Origin: Acidobacteriota bacterium
GTDB taxonomy: Bacteria; Acidobacteriota; Blastocatellia; Pyrinomonadales; Pyrinomonadaceae
DNA: 26,851 nt
Assembly: GCA_963169175.1 (NCBI GenBank)
Contig: CAUJFK010000042.1
Location: 1 to 26,851 of the forward strand
Reading direction: 5' to 3'
Part shown: positions 1 through 8,793 of the stretch, piece by piece
Layout: each line of letters opens with the position of its first letter
How positions within the stretch are numbered: position 1 is the first letter of the stretch
The notes under the pieces: model-generated
Seen by the model: the letters and a program-made list of their open reading frames with translations, nothing else
Told to the model about the DNA's origin: nothing
Databases searched by the model: none
Program-made: the position numbers and the translations under genes

Positions 1-2
1 TC

Positions 3-1337
3 AGCCGTGAAAGAGACGGTTACTTGCAGAATTTCGATCTGAACACGCTTACCGTTACGCCGCGCGGTGAGAAGGTGCACGATGTAGATAAAAATAACTT
101 CGGGCCCCGGTTCGGATTTGCCGTGGACCTTTTCGGCAATCAAAAGACCGTCGTTCGCGGCGGCTACGGCATCTTTTACAATCGTGAACTGCCCGCCAGT
201 TGGGGTTCGCCGCAGGCCAACTCATTTCCGACCTCGAGTATCGGCATCGGCGATCTTTTCGGACTTGGATATTGTCCGTTCGCACCGGCAACGTTCGGTT
301 ATCCGGTCGATCTGAACATATTCAATGGCTGCGGCACCTCGGCGCGTTTCGCGATCGAAAAAGATCTTAAAACGGCAATGGCCCAGCAATGGTCGCTTAA
401 CGTTCAGCAGGACCTTGGTTTCGGTGTTCTACAGGTCGGTTATGTCGGGAATCACGTTACCCATCTTTTGACCGATGGCGTGGTGTCGCCGCGGAATCTC
501 AACAGGGCGGATATCGACTTTTTCGGATTCAACCTCCGGCGTCTGCCGCAATTCGGCGACATTTTCCTCGTTGGTTCGTACCCGCAATCGAATTACAACG
601 CCCTTCAGGCGACGTTCCGGCGCAACCTGTCAAACGGACTTCAGTTCAACTTTAACTACACGTGGGCACACGCGATCGACGACGTTGTCGGATTCTTCAA
701 GGATTATCAGGATGAATTCAACACAAAGGGCGAGCGAGCCAGCAGCGATCAGGATATACGTCACAATTTCACGTTCGATGCATCGTACAACATTCCTGTG
801 AGCTCGGTTTGGTCGAGCGCGCCGAAATGGTTCGCGGATGGATGGCAGATATCGACGATCTCGCAGTTCCGTACGGCCTTGCCGGTAAATGTGACCAAGA
901 AAGGCGGTACGTTCGGCGGATTTTCATTCCGTCCGGACCTGGTTCCCGGCGTTTCCACGCGTTGCCCAAACTATAGTGTGCCGGAATGCCAGTATAACGT
1001 CGCAGCTTTCAGCGACCCTGGCGTCAATGTACCGGGCAACACGCCGAGGAATTTCCTGCGCGGGCGTCCGTTCAGCCAGGTCGATTTTTCGGTGGCAAAG
1101 AACACAAAGATCACGGAAAGTACGGCGCTTCAATTGAGAATGGACCTGTTCAACCTTTTCAATTGGGTGAACTTTGCTGATCCGTCCGGCGGCGTTACGC
1201 CGGGAGCAACACCAAACTCACTTCTGCCGACCGCGTTTTTCGGCCGAAGCACGTCCACTGTGGGCAACCAGCTTGGCGGCCTTCTCGGTTTCGGCGGGCC
1301 TCGGCAGATACAGCTGTCAGCCAGATTTACGTTCTAG
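3..1337 (+). CDS. TonB-dependent receptor, Oar-like, C-terminal part (5' truncated by window edge)
   Basis: The reading frame is open to the left edge, so this is the C-terminal ~444 residues of a larger outer-membrane protein. The beta-barrel signature is clear: a 'PRFGFAVD...KTVVRGGYGIFY' stretch, which in this family precedes the last barrel strands; alternating aromatic strands such as 'GLQFNFNYTWAHA'; the 'LQLRMDLFNLFNWVNF' strand; and a terminal phenylalanine (ends SARFTF), the usual BAM recognition signal. Relatives import large ligands across the outer membrane with TonB energy. The N-terminal carboxypeptidase-regulatory and plug domains would lie upstream, out of view. A secreted glycoside hydrolase follows 49 bp downstream, so a glycan ligand is inferred. 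No SusD-like partner is seen, as is usual for Oar-type acidobacterial receptors. Confidence 0.9.
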   Translation, partial: SRERDGYLQNFDLNTLTVTPRGEKVHDVDKNNFGPRFGFAVDLFGNQKTVVRGGYGIFYNRELPASWGSPQANSFPTSSIGIGDLFGLGYCPFAPATFGYPVDLNIFNGCGTSARFAIEKDLKTAMAQQWSLNVQQDLGFGVLQVGYVGNHVTHLLTDGVVSPRNLNRADIDFFGFNLRRLPQFGDIFLVGSYPQSNYNALQATFRRNLSNGLQFNFNYTWAHAIDDVVGFFKDYQDEFNTKGERASSDQDIRHNFTFDASYNIPVSSVWSSAPKWFADGWQISTISQFRTALPVNVTKKGGTFGGFSFRPDLVPGVSTRCPNYSVPECQYNVAAFSDPGVNVPGNTPRNFLRGRPFSQVDFSVAKNTKITESTALQLRMDLFNLFNWVNFADPSGGVTPGATPNSLLPTAFFGRSTSTVGNQLGGLLGFGGPRQIQLSARFTF

Positions 1338-1386
1338 GCCGTTTTCGATCGAGCAGGGGTGGACCAGCAACAGGTTGAGGGGAAGG

Positions 1387-4224
1387 ATGAAGCAGGCAAG
1401 TAAATTCGCATTCGCTTTTATTTTGTCGAGCTTCATCCTTTCGCTTAATGTCGCCGCTCAAAACCTGCCCGCGAGTTCGATCAAAACGATCTATGTGATC
1501 CCGTCGTCACATTACGACTTTGGCTTTGTCGAACCGCCGAACGCTATACGCGAGCGTGCGGCCCGGCATATTGACGAGGTCATTCGCGTTGCCGAAAACG
1601 ACAAGGATTTCCGCTGGACCATCGAAAGCGTTTGGCAGATCAATGAATGGCTCAAGCGCCAGAAAAAACCGTCGAGCGTTCTGCCGAAAGACAAGGAGAA
1701 GATCGCCCGGCTGATGAATTTGATCAAGTCCGGGCAGATCGCGGTCTCAACCGCCTGGGGCAGCATGCACACGGATTACATGGGTGCAGAAGAGTTGAAC
1801 AGGCTGGCTTACGCCTATACGGCCCTGCACAAATCGTACGGAATTTTTTCAGAGATGGCGTATATGAACGACGTGCCCGGCCATCCGATGCCCGTCGCGT
1901 CAGTGCTGGCGGACAGCGGGACGAAATATCTTGTCACGGGTGCGAATACTTTCTTAAACAATGCGACCGATCTTGCTCCCGGCAAGGTCCCGTTCTATTG
2001 GGAAGCGCCAGATGGCAGAAAAGTTTTGCTTTGGATCAGCCAGGGAAACCGCGGTGCGTATGTCGAGGCGTTCACGCAGTATTATCTCGATCCGTACTCG
2101 CTCGATCCTTACACGAACCGAAAGCCGTTCGATATGTTCAACCCGGACCGGGCGGGGAAAAAGTCTGAAATTGAGGAAATGGAGATCGGCGTTACCGATC
2201 TGCTGAATACCTACAACAAGGCCGGTTACAAATACGACGCCGTGATGGCGATGTATGCCCACGATTTTTTTGAACCGTCGAATGTTGAGAACCTTGAACG
2301 GGCCACAAAGTTGTGGAACTCGAAACATGACGAAGTAAAGATCCGCATTGGGACAGCGCCCGAATTTTTCAAATACATCGAAGGTAAATACGGCGCGCAG
2401 ATCCCAACCTATCGCGGCGATTGGTCGGGCCTATGGTCCGAGGCCAAGACGGCCAGCCCGCGCATCGCAGCTGTTGGCCGGTACAACCACGATCACGCAC
2501 CCGCCGCCGAAGCGTTGTGGAGTGCAATTTCGATGACACGCCGGTTGCCATACCCGGCGGGCAATTTTGCGCGGATCTACGACCTGATGTTCACTTTCGA
2601 TGAGCACAGCGGAGCCGGCAACACAGGCTGGCCGCAGCTTAACAGCAGCGGACCGCTGGAAAAGCAGAATCGGGAATACGTCGAATTCACAGGCCAGGCA
2701 AAGGCGGAAACCGACGATATGCTTTCCACCGGAATTGATATTCTTGCCGATCCCGACCGATACGCGTCTCATCGCCCCGCCGCAAACGGGAACACGCTTC
2801 CGATCGTCGTTTACAACGGGCTTTCGTGGGCGCGAACGGACGTTGTGCGTTTCAAACCGCCGGTTGGGCACGCCCATGTAACCGCGATCAGAACATCCGC
2901 CGGAGATCGCGTTCCGTTCGATGTGGATGCCAGCGGTAATGTGATATTCATCGCGAAAGGTATTCCGTCGATGGGCTACGCGACATTCGAAGTTCTGACG
3001 GGTCCCGGAAAGGTTGTAAGCACTCTAAAATCTCTTCCCGGCCGGTCAGCGGAGAACGCAAGGTTTGCGGTGCAGTTGAATACGGATGGTACGATCCGCA
3101 GCATTCGCGATAAGCAGGCGAACCGTGAGTTGGTCAACACGAAAGGCGAAAGGCAGTTCAACGACTTGCTGCGTGTTGAAGGATCAGACGCATCGGCCGT
3201 GTCATATCCGGTTGCTCCGCGCATTGCCGTCAAGAAAGGCGCGCAGATGACCGAGATAACCGTTCTGCGCGAGCGTTCCTCGTTCCCGCTTTCGCGAATC
3301 ACTATTTATGACGGCCTCGACCGTGTCGATCTGCGCAACGAGCTTGACCCAAAAGCAATACCGTTTCCCGGCGGCAGCGGCAACTGGAGCGATTCGTATT
3401 ACTTTGCGTTTCCATTCAACCTTTCAAATGACGGCCTGAAGGTGATGCGCGGCGGACAGCGATACTTCGACCGATTGCCGGATGATTATCTTCCGGGTGC
3501 AAGAAAGGATTCGGTGTCAACGCAGCATTTGTTCGGGTTTACGGACGGTCGTGCGTCGGCATTGATCGCGCACCGGCAGTCGTTCCATTGGGCCTATCCC
3601 GGCTATGTCGCGACAAAGGTCAAACCGAAAGGTGCTCCCGCCGATTTTCCGGCGATGTACACCGGCAAGTTCCCGCTGCCAGAGGCAACGATCTATTCGC
3701 GTGCCGTTCGGCTTGGCCGCCAGGCGGATACGCACGACCTCGGCATCTTTAATCTAGTCACGACCGAGCCGGGCGTGGAAGGGAACATGGTGTTTGAATA
3801 CGCCTTTGCGGCCGATGGCGTGTTCGATCCGGTGCGGGCGTGGCGTTTGGGAGCCGATATTAATGTTCCGGTGCGGGCGCAACTTGTCGGTGTGTTGCCG
3901 GTTGACGCCGAGCGGTCATTTTTCTCGGTTGATAAGCCGAATGTGCAGATCGTTACCGTCAAAACACAGGCGGAGAATGTGATTCGCGGTGAGGTCAGTT
4001 CAGCGCCGCTGAATCCGCCCGTGAACAAGATATTTGTCATCCGGTTGCAAGAATTTGCGGGCAAGGGCGGGCCAGTAACGATCTCGATTCCGGCAAAGGT
4101 CCGTTCGGCGGTGTTGATGAACCTGACCGAAAGCGTTGAGATCGGCCCCGTTGAAAAGCTCGATCCACTGACCGTGAATATAAAGCCATTCGAGGCGGCA
4201 ACGGTGCGGATCGAGATCGAGTAG
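1387..4224 (+). CDS. Secreted glycoside hydrolase family 38-like (alpha-mannosidase-type) protein
   Basis: About 945 residues. The open frame extends back to 1174 inside the receptor gene, but ATG 1387 has a purine-rich AGGGGAAGG just upstream and opens a clean signal peptide (MKQASKFAFAFILSSFILSLNVAA, cleaved near residue 24), so it is preferred. The GH38 catalytic (beta/alpha)7 fold is indicated by 'SSHYDFGF' (H42 and D44, zinc ligands), 'NDVPGHP' (D162, expected nucleophile position) and 'FDEHSGAG' (H407, the last zinc-ligand region). A long beta-sandwich C-terminal half (~500-945) is typical of GH38. Family members retain stereochemistry and cleave alpha-mannosides; this divergent branch resembles proteins annotated with DUF5054, and its substrate is unknown. 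It is exported and sits 6 bp before a second glycosidase, so the two are probably co-translated. Confidence 0.85.
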   Translation: MKQASKFAFAFILSSFILSLNVAAQNLPASSIKTIYVIPSSHYDFGFVEPPNAIRERAARHIDEVIRVAENDKDFRWTIESVWQINEWLKRQKKPSSVLPKDKEKIARLMNLIKSGQIAVSTAWGSMHTDYMGAEELNRLAYAYTALHKSYGIFSEMAYMNDVPGHPMPVASVLADSGTKYLVTGANTFLNNATDLAPGKVPFYWEAPDGRKVLLWISQGNRGAYVEAFTQYYLDPYSLDPYTNRKPFDMFNPDRAGKKSEIEEMEIGVTDLLNTYNKAGYKYDAVMAMYAHDFFEPSNVENLERATKLWNSKHDEVKIRIGTAPEFFKYIEGKYGAQIPTYRGDWSGLWSEAKTASPRIAAVGRYNHDHAPAAEALWSAISMTRRLPYPAGNFARIYDLMFTFDEHSGAGNTGWPQLNSSGPLEKQNREYVEFTGQAKAETDDMLSTGIDILADPDRYASHRPAANGNTLPIVVYNGLSWARTDVVRFKPPVGHAHVTAIRTSAGDRVPFDVDASGNVIFIAKGIPSMGYATFEVLTGPGKVVSTLKSLPGRSAENARFAVQLNTDGTIRSIRDKQANRELVNTKGERQFNDLLRVEGSDASAVSYPVAPRIAVKKGAQMTEITVLRERSSFPLSRITIYDGLDRVDLRNELDPKAIPFPGGSGNWSDSYYFAFPFNLSNDGLKVMRGGQRYFDRLPDDYLPGARKDSVSTQHLFGFTDGRASALIAHRQSFHWAYPGYVATKVKPKGAPADFPAMYTGKFPLPEATIYSRAVRLGRQADTHDLGIFNLVTTEPGVEGNMVFEYAFAADGVFDPVRAWRLGADINVPVRAQLVGVLPVDAERSFFSVDKPNVQIVTVKTQAENVIRGEVSSAPLNPPVNKIFVIRLQEFAGKGGPVTISIPAKVRSAVLMNLTESVEIGPVEKLDPLTVNIKPFEAATVRIEIE

Positions 4225-4230
4225 ATCATC

Positions 4231-6456
4231 ATGGAAAAACTGAAACGAAGGGAATTTTTGAAATCGATCTCCGCGGCGGCCGCTGTGCCTGCCGTTCTGC
4301 ATACGGTTGGCCGTGACGCCGCGGCAGAAACATTACCACGTTTTGCGGCGGCGACACTACCTGACATTCCGACCTGCGAATCGATGCGCTCGGTCACGAT
4401 GACGCACAAATTTCTTGATCTTTTCGCATGGCCGGGGCTGACAAATCAGTGGGGCTGTGCCCAGGCTTCGATGGATGTTACCGCAATACGGAGCATCGCA
4501 TTCCCGCCGTTCGCGCAAGGTGAAATGAACGTCGCTCCGCTTGGTGCCGGCGGCGAACTGCTGACGGGTGTGCTGTATGTTGACGGTGAGTATTTCACCG
4601 CTACCAAAACACCAATCGAGTTTGTCTGGCAGCCTGACCGAATTGAACGACGCTCGGTTTACAAAGGCCTCGAACTAAAAAGCACGACGATCGTCCCGTT
4701 CAAGACCATGTCCGCGGCCGTGAAATTGACGGTCTCGAACATGACCAGGGCACGCCGCAACACCGAGATAAAGTTTGCCGTCAATGGCGGTGTGACCAAA
4801 AGCGTAAAGCCGTGGAATGCCGCATATTCACCGGGCGAATATGACAACGAGCGCACAATAGATAATGCCCGCAATGCGATCCTTTGCAAGTCGAAACATA
4901 CGGAAGCATTCGTCCTTCAAGGATCGTCGCCAAAGCCGGACAAGATCGAGCCGTCATGGCTTGTTTACAAACTCGATCTTGCGCCGGGACAGTCAACGTC
5001 GATCGTCTTCGTAAATTCCGTGGGCCGGAACGCAGCCGAGGCGCAGAAAGATTTCGACGGTATCATTGGCAGTTTCGAAACGGTCGCAAAAGCTACGACC
5101 GACGAATGGGACCGGCAGCTAAAGGCGGCATTTACGCCCGGCAATGATGTATTTTCGGGCCACGTTCCAACGCTGGTTACCACTGACGACAACGTCAAGC
5201 GTATCTATCATTCCGCCGTGATGAGCGCTCTGTATTTCCGCCGCACATCGCCGCATTCAGTTTATGGCACAACGTACGTGACACTGATGCCGCGATACTG
5301 GGAAACGACCACGTTCCTCTGGGACATTTCATTGAGCGCGATGCTTCTTTCCATGCTCGATCCCGCCATTCTCAAACGAATGATGGAAACGTGGATGACG
5401 CTGGATATTTATAAGCATTTCGGTACGGAATTTCTTACCGGTGCCGGTGTAGGGCCATGGTATTCCGTAAACGATTACGCGATGTCGCGGATGGCAAAGG
5501 AATATCTGCGATGGACGGGCGATAAGGCATGGCTCGACAAGGTAGTTAACGGCAAGACCGTCTATGAAACGCTCCTTAGCTACGCCGAGCATTGGCGGGC
5601 ACTGGACGTTAACAAGCACGGTTTGGCCGATTACGGCGGTGTTACGAATTTGCTCGAAGCGGTCTCGAGTTATGTTCACGAGGTCGCCGGGCTTAACGCC
5701 GCAAACGTCCACAATCTTCGCTTCGCCGCCGAGCTTGCCGAATACAAAGGCGACCGGGCAAAGGCGGAAGGATATCGCGGCGAGGCAGTCGATCTAGGCA
5801 GACGCGTGCAGGACCTCTATGTTCCGGGCCGCGGGATTTGGAAATGCAAATTGCCGGATGGAAGTTACAACGAGGTACATCATTGCTACGATTTCGGCGT
5901 AACGCTGATGACGATCGGTGATATGATGCCCGCAACGCAAAAGCGTGAGATGGTCGATTTCTTTGTCCGCGAATTAAAAACGCCGACATGGATGCGTGCG
6001 CTCTCTACAAAAGATCTTGACGTGACCTTCAGCATCCGGCCCGATCACCAATGGACGGGTGCATATTGCTCGTGGCCCGCGCTTGCCTTAAGCGGCCTGT
6101 TCGCCGCCGGCGCGGTCGATCTGGCAAATGATTGGATCAAGGGCCTCGCAAAGACAAGCATGCAAGGGCCGTATGCTCAGGCCCATTTTACTGAGAGCTT
6201 CTATACGCCCGAATCGAACGGCGCAGCATCAAAATCGCCGTCGGATCAGCCATACATAAATGATTGGGCGTGCGTATCAGGGTGCAATTATCTCGAACCA
6301 ATAGTTGATTCGCTCTTCGGTGTGAACGCGGGCCTGTTCGATGGCGTTACGGCGAAGCCGCAGTTTGGCAAGTTCGATCCGAATGCGGAATTGCGAAATA
6401 TAAATTATCAGGGCAAACGGCACACAGCCGGCAAGAATGGCATTCGGCCGGCTTAG
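4231..6456 (+). CDS. Tat-exported (alpha/alpha)6-barrel glycoside hydrolase, GH63/GH37-like
   Basis: 741 residues. The N-terminus carries a twin-arginine signal (KRREFLK, R6-R7, then an Ala-rich hydrophobic stretch to ~residue 35), so the enzyme is folded before export. Residues ~50-290 look like a beta-sandwich domain; ~310-720 look like the helical six-hairpin barrel of clan GH-G/GH-L enzymes, with 'RYWETTTFLWDISLS' (D365 in an acidic-aromatic motif typical of the active-site rim), 'GTEFLTGAGVGPWYSVNDYAMSRMAKEYLRWTGD' and 'YNEVHHCYDFGVT'. Bacterial GH63 members hydrolyse alpha-glucosides, glucosylglycerate or mannosylglycerate; the substrate here cannot be read off. The start is 6 bp after the GH38-like gene, implying one operon and probably sequential trimming of the same glycan. 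The family number is inference; the glycosidase fold is fairly secure. Confidence 0.75.
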   Translation: MEKLKRREFLKSISAAAAVPAVLHTVGRDAAAETLPRFAAATLPDIPTCESMRSVTMTHKFLDLFAWPGLTNQWGCAQASMDVTAIRSIAFPPFAQGEMNVAPLGAGGELLTGVLYVDGEYFTATKTPIEFVWQPDRIERRSVYKGLELKSTTIVPFKTMSAAVKLTVSNMTRARRNTEIKFAVNGGVTKSVKPWNAAYSPGEYDNERTIDNARNAILCKSKHTEAFVLQGSSPKPDKIEPSWLVYKLDLAPGQSTSIVFVNSVGRNAAEAQKDFDGIIGSFETVAKATTDEWDRQLKAAFTPGNDVFSGHVPTLVTTDDNVKRIYHSAVMSALYFRRTSPHSVYGTTYVTLMPRYWETTTFLWDISLSAMLLSMLDPAILKRMMETWMTLDIYKHFGTEFLTGAGVGPWYSVNDYAMSRMAKEYLRWTGDKAWLDKVVNGKTVYETLLSYAEHWRALDVNKHGLADYGGVTNLLEAVSSYVHEVAGLNAANVHNLRFAAELAEYKGDRAKAEGYRGEAVDLGRRVQDLYVPGRGIWKCKLPDGSYNEVHHCYDFGVTLMTIGDMMPATQKREMVDFFVRELKTPTWMRALSTKDLDVTFSIRPDHQWTGAYCSWPALALSGLFAAGAVDLANDWIKGLAKTSMQGPYAQAHFTESFYTPESNGAASKSPSDQPYINDWACVSGCNYLEPIVDSLFGVNAGLFDGVTAKPQFGKFDPNAELRNINYQGKRHTAGKNGIRPA

Positions 6457-6468
6457 ATTTAGATGACT

Positions 6469-6499
6469 TGCCACTAGCTTTTAGCTGGTGGATAAGGTG
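6469..6499 (+). repeat. REP-like palindrome, copy 1 of a doublet
   Basis: Head TTGCC followed by the hairpin CCACTAGC-TTTTA-GCTGGTGG (6471-6491), then GATAAGGT. It has one extra T in the loop and one G-T wobble in the stem compared with copy 2. The same head, palindrome and GATAAGGT tail occur in reverse orientation at the right side of the transposase locus (26796-26826), about 20 kb away. It sits in the gap between the GH63-like gene and the esterase-like gene. Confidence 0.75.
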
Positions 6500-6510
6500 C
6501 AGAGATGAAT

Positions 6511-6535
6511 TGCCACTAGCTTTAGCTAGTGGATA
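6511..6535 (+). repeat. REP-like palindrome, copy 2 of a doublet
   Basis: A 20-bp palindrome, CCACTAGCTTTAGCTAGTGG (6513-6532), preceded by TTGCC and followed by ATAA. It lies 42 bp after copy 1 in the same orientation. The palindrome is the reverse complement of 26802-26821 without a mismatch. It ends 16 bp before the esterase start codon, so it may affect expression of that gene or serve as a transcript-stabilising hairpin for the upstream gene. That regulatory role is inference. Confidence 0.75.
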
Positions 6536-6548
6536 ATTGATAAGACAT

Positions 6549-7463
6549 ATGAAACTGTTGCTCTATTCTATCATCGCGTTCTTCGTTGTCCTCTCCGCAG
6601 TTGCAAATGCAGGCGCCCAGGCTACTTCGCCGTCACTTCTCCAGATCAATGACCGATACTGGATGCAGCCTGATGTGGTTTATGGCAGTGCCAACAACAC
6701 GCCGCTTAAACTCGACATCTGGTATCCGCGCGATAACCAGAACCCGACGACAACCGTCGTTTACATGCACGGCGGCGGCTGGGTTTTTGGATCAAAGGAA
6801 GGCTCGGTCTATCAGTTCCTGCCGTACTTGGAACGCGGCTGGCGAGTTGTAAATGCCGAGTACCGGATGGCGTCGAATTCGCTCGCACCCGCAGCGGTCG
6901 AAGATACGCGGTGTGCCCTGCGCTGGATCTATCGAAACGCGGCGCAGTACAAGTTCGATACGTCAAAAATTATTCTCACCGGACATTCAGCCGGTGGGCA
7001 TTTGTCATTGATCACCGGCATGCTGCCCGAAAAGACGCCGCTCGACAACCGCTGCTACGCCGACCCAAAATTTGGCGATGTGCCGATGAAGCCCGCAGCG
7101 ATCGTCAATTGGTACGGCATCAGCGATGTAAACGATCTGATCCAGGGCCCAAATGTGAAGAACTACGCAATGATGTGGATCGGCGCAATGCCGAACGCCG
7201 CCGAAGTTGCAAAAAGCGTCTCGCCGCTGACCTATGTCCGTGCCGGGCTGCCGCCGATACTCACCTTCCACGGTGACCAGGATCCCGTCGTGCCATATTC
7301 CCAGGCGACCCGCCTGCATGAAGCCCTAAACAAAGCGGGCGATGTAAACAAACTGATAACCATAAAAGGCGGCGGCCACGGCGGATTCTCGCAAGCCGAT
7401 TATGCCAATGCGTACGACGAGATCTGGAAATTTTTGAGAGATAACAAGGTAATGGAAAAGTAG
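6549..7463 (+). CDS. Exported alpha/beta hydrolase (esterase/lipase, HSL/BD-FAE-like)
   Basis: About 304 residues from ATG 6549; a TTG start 12 bp upstream is possible but would overlap the repeat doublet and add a poor extension. A signal peptide is visible (MKLLLYSIIAFFVVLSAVANAGA). Hormone-sensitive-lipase-type motifs are complete: H74-G-G-G-W78 forms the oxyanion hole, G145-H-S147-A-G-G contains the nucleophilic serine, 'HGDQDPVVP' supplies the acid (D245) and 'GGGHGGF' the histidine (H277). Such enzymes remove acetyl, feruloyl or other ester groups; next to glycosidases, deacylation of a decorated polysaccharide is a reasonable inference. The Shine-Dalgarno is weak, and the leader contains the REP-like doublet. 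Confidence 0.88.
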   Translation: MKLLLYSIIAFFVVLSAVANAGAQATSPSLLQINDRYWMQPDVVYGSANNTPLKLDIWYPRDNQNPTTTVVYMHGGGWVFGSKEGSVYQFLPYLERGWRVVNAEYRMASNSLAPAAVEDTRCALRWIYRNAAQYKFDTSKIILTGHSAGGHLSLITGMLPEKTPLDNRCYADPKFGDVPMKPAAIVNWYGISDVNDLIQGPNVKNYAMMWIGAMPNAAEVAKSVSPLTYVRAGLPPILTFHGDQDPVVPYSQATRLHEALNKAGDVNKLITIKGGGHGGFSQADYANAYDEIWKFLRDNKVMEK

Positions 7464-7528
7464 GATGACATTTGGGTATTTGAACAGTCTGTCAGCTGAT
7501 ATAAGCTATATTTTAACCGCTTTAGCGA

Positions 7529-8788
7529 ATGAAGATCACAGATATCAAAGCAACGACCCTAACCGTTCCGCTCGAAGCTCCGCTGCGGCATGCCGCGGGC
7601 TGTCATTGGGGACGATTTGTCCGAACGATCATTGAGGTCGAGACCGACGAAGGCATCACCGGTTTGGGTGAAATGGGCGGCGGTGGTGAATCGGCCGAGG
7701 TGGCGTTTCGGGCGATGAAGGCCTATTTAGTTGGTCATGATCCGGCACGGCTTGAGGAGATGCGGTTTAAGATCGCAAACCCGACGGCGTCCCTCTACAA
7801 CAACCGGACGCAAATTTTGGCGGCATTGGAGTTTGCCTGCCTCGACATCATTGGCAAAAAATGGGGCGTTCCGGTTTACGATATTCTTGGCGGTAAATTG
7901 CAGGACGAGGTCCCGTTTGCTTCGTATCTGTTTTTTCGGTATCCCGATTCAAAGGACGGCACCGGCGAGGTTCGGACTGTTGATCAACTCGTTGCACATG
8001 CGAAGGGCCTGAAAGCAAAGCACGGCTTCTTTGAACATAAATTGAAAGGCGGTGTTTTCGATCCGGTTTACGAACTTAAGTGCTATCGCGCGCTGGCCGA
8101 GGAATTGGGAAGCGGCCCAATGGAAGGTGATTCGTTTCGGTTCGATCCCAATGCGTCGTGGTCAACCGAACAGGCGATCTGGTTTGGGCAGCAAATCGAG
8201 GATATAAACAACGACTATCTGGAAGATCCGGTTTACGGCCTTCACGGAATGCGGCGCACGCGCGAAAAGGTGCGAATGCCTCTTGCCACGAACACCGTCG
8301 TTGTCAATTTCGAACAGCTTGCGGCAAATATTCTGGACACGGCAGTTGACGTGATCCTGCTTGACACAACATTCTGGGGCGGCATTCGCCAATGCGTAAA
8401 AGCGGCGGGTGTTTGCGAGACGTTTCAGCTTGGCGTTGCCGTACATTCGTCCGGCGAACTGGGAATTCAGCTTGCAACTATGCTGCATCTCGGTGCCGTC
8501 ATACCAAATCTAAGCTATGCGGCCGACGCGCATTATCATCATTTGATCGACGACATTATCGAAGGCGGGCTGATGAAATACGAATGCGGCAAGATCAAGG
8601 TGCCGGCCGGCCCGGGGCTCGGCGTTACGCTTGACCGGGACAAGCTGTGCGAGTACGCCGAGCTTTACAAACGCCTTGGCGGTTATCCGTACGATCAGGA
8701 CCCGCTCAGGCCGGACTGGACGCCGACCGTACCGAACAACCGCTGGGCGGACCCGAACGACGCCCGCCGGCCAGAGATACCGTATTAG
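7529..8788 (+). CDS. Enolase-superfamily sugar-acid dehydratase, glucarate dehydratase-like
   Basis: 419 residues, cytoplasmic. The N-terminal capping domain (~1-130) and the barrel are both recognisable. Catalytic groups follow the glucarate dehydratase pattern: K171-L-K173 ('FEHKLKGG', general base), metal ligands D206 ('RFDPNASW'), E232 ('YLEDPV') and N255 ('ATNTVV'), and the His-Asp dyad H306 ('VHSSGELG') with D333 ('YAADAHYHH'). The asparagine as third ligand and N208 fit the GlucD subgroup rather than mandelate racemase or MenC. The reaction is expected to be beta-elimination of water from an acid sugar to a 2-keto-3-deoxy acid; which acid sugar cannot be told. ATG 7529 lies 65 bp after the esterase. 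The dehydrogenase and FAH-family hydrolase needed to continue such a pathway are encoded just downstream. Confidence 0.88.
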   Translation: MKITDIKATTLTVPLEAPLRHAAGCHWGRFVRTIIEVETDEGITGLGEMGGGGESAEVAFRAMKAYLVGHDPARLEEMRFKIANPTASLYNNRTQILAALEFACLDIIGKKWGVPVYDILGGKLQDEVPFASYLFFRYPDSKDGTGEVRTVDQLVAHAKGLKAKHGFFEHKLKGGVFDPVYELKCYRALAEELGSGPMEGDSFRFDPNASWSTEQAIWFGQQIEDINNDYLEDPVYGLHGMRRTREKVRMPLATNTVVVNFEQLAANILDTAVDVILLDTTFWGGIRQCVKAAGVCETFQLGVAVHSSGELGIQLATMLHLGAVIPNLSYAADAHYHHLIDDIIEGGLMKYECGKIKVPAGPGLGVTLDRDKLCEYAELYKRLGGYPYDQDPLRPDWTPTVPNNRWADPNDARRPEIPY

Positions 8789-8793
8789 TTTTT

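Noticed and set aside
1174..1386. N-terminal extension of the GH38-like protein back to 1174
   Set aside because: It overlaps 164 bp of the receptor gene in another frame, has no signal sequence, and ATG 1387 has both a purine-rich ribosome-binding site and a clean signal peptide.
3693..4409. Long minus-strand open frame (238 codons) across the GH38/GH63 junction
   Set aside because: It mirrors codon structure of the + strand genes, is Ser/Thr/Arg-rich without recognisable domains, and spans two well-supported genes. The same applies to the other antisense frames (e.g. 21975-22820, 16907-17824).
6469..6535. Short CRISPR-like array
   Set aside because: Only two palindromic units with a ~20-bp interval, no conserved repeat-spacer pattern and no cas genes; the match to the transposase flanks identifies them as REP-like.
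8647..8793. N-terminal extension of the propeller protein back to 8647
   Set aside because: It lies inside the dehydratase gene; ATG 8794 directly gives a signal peptide.
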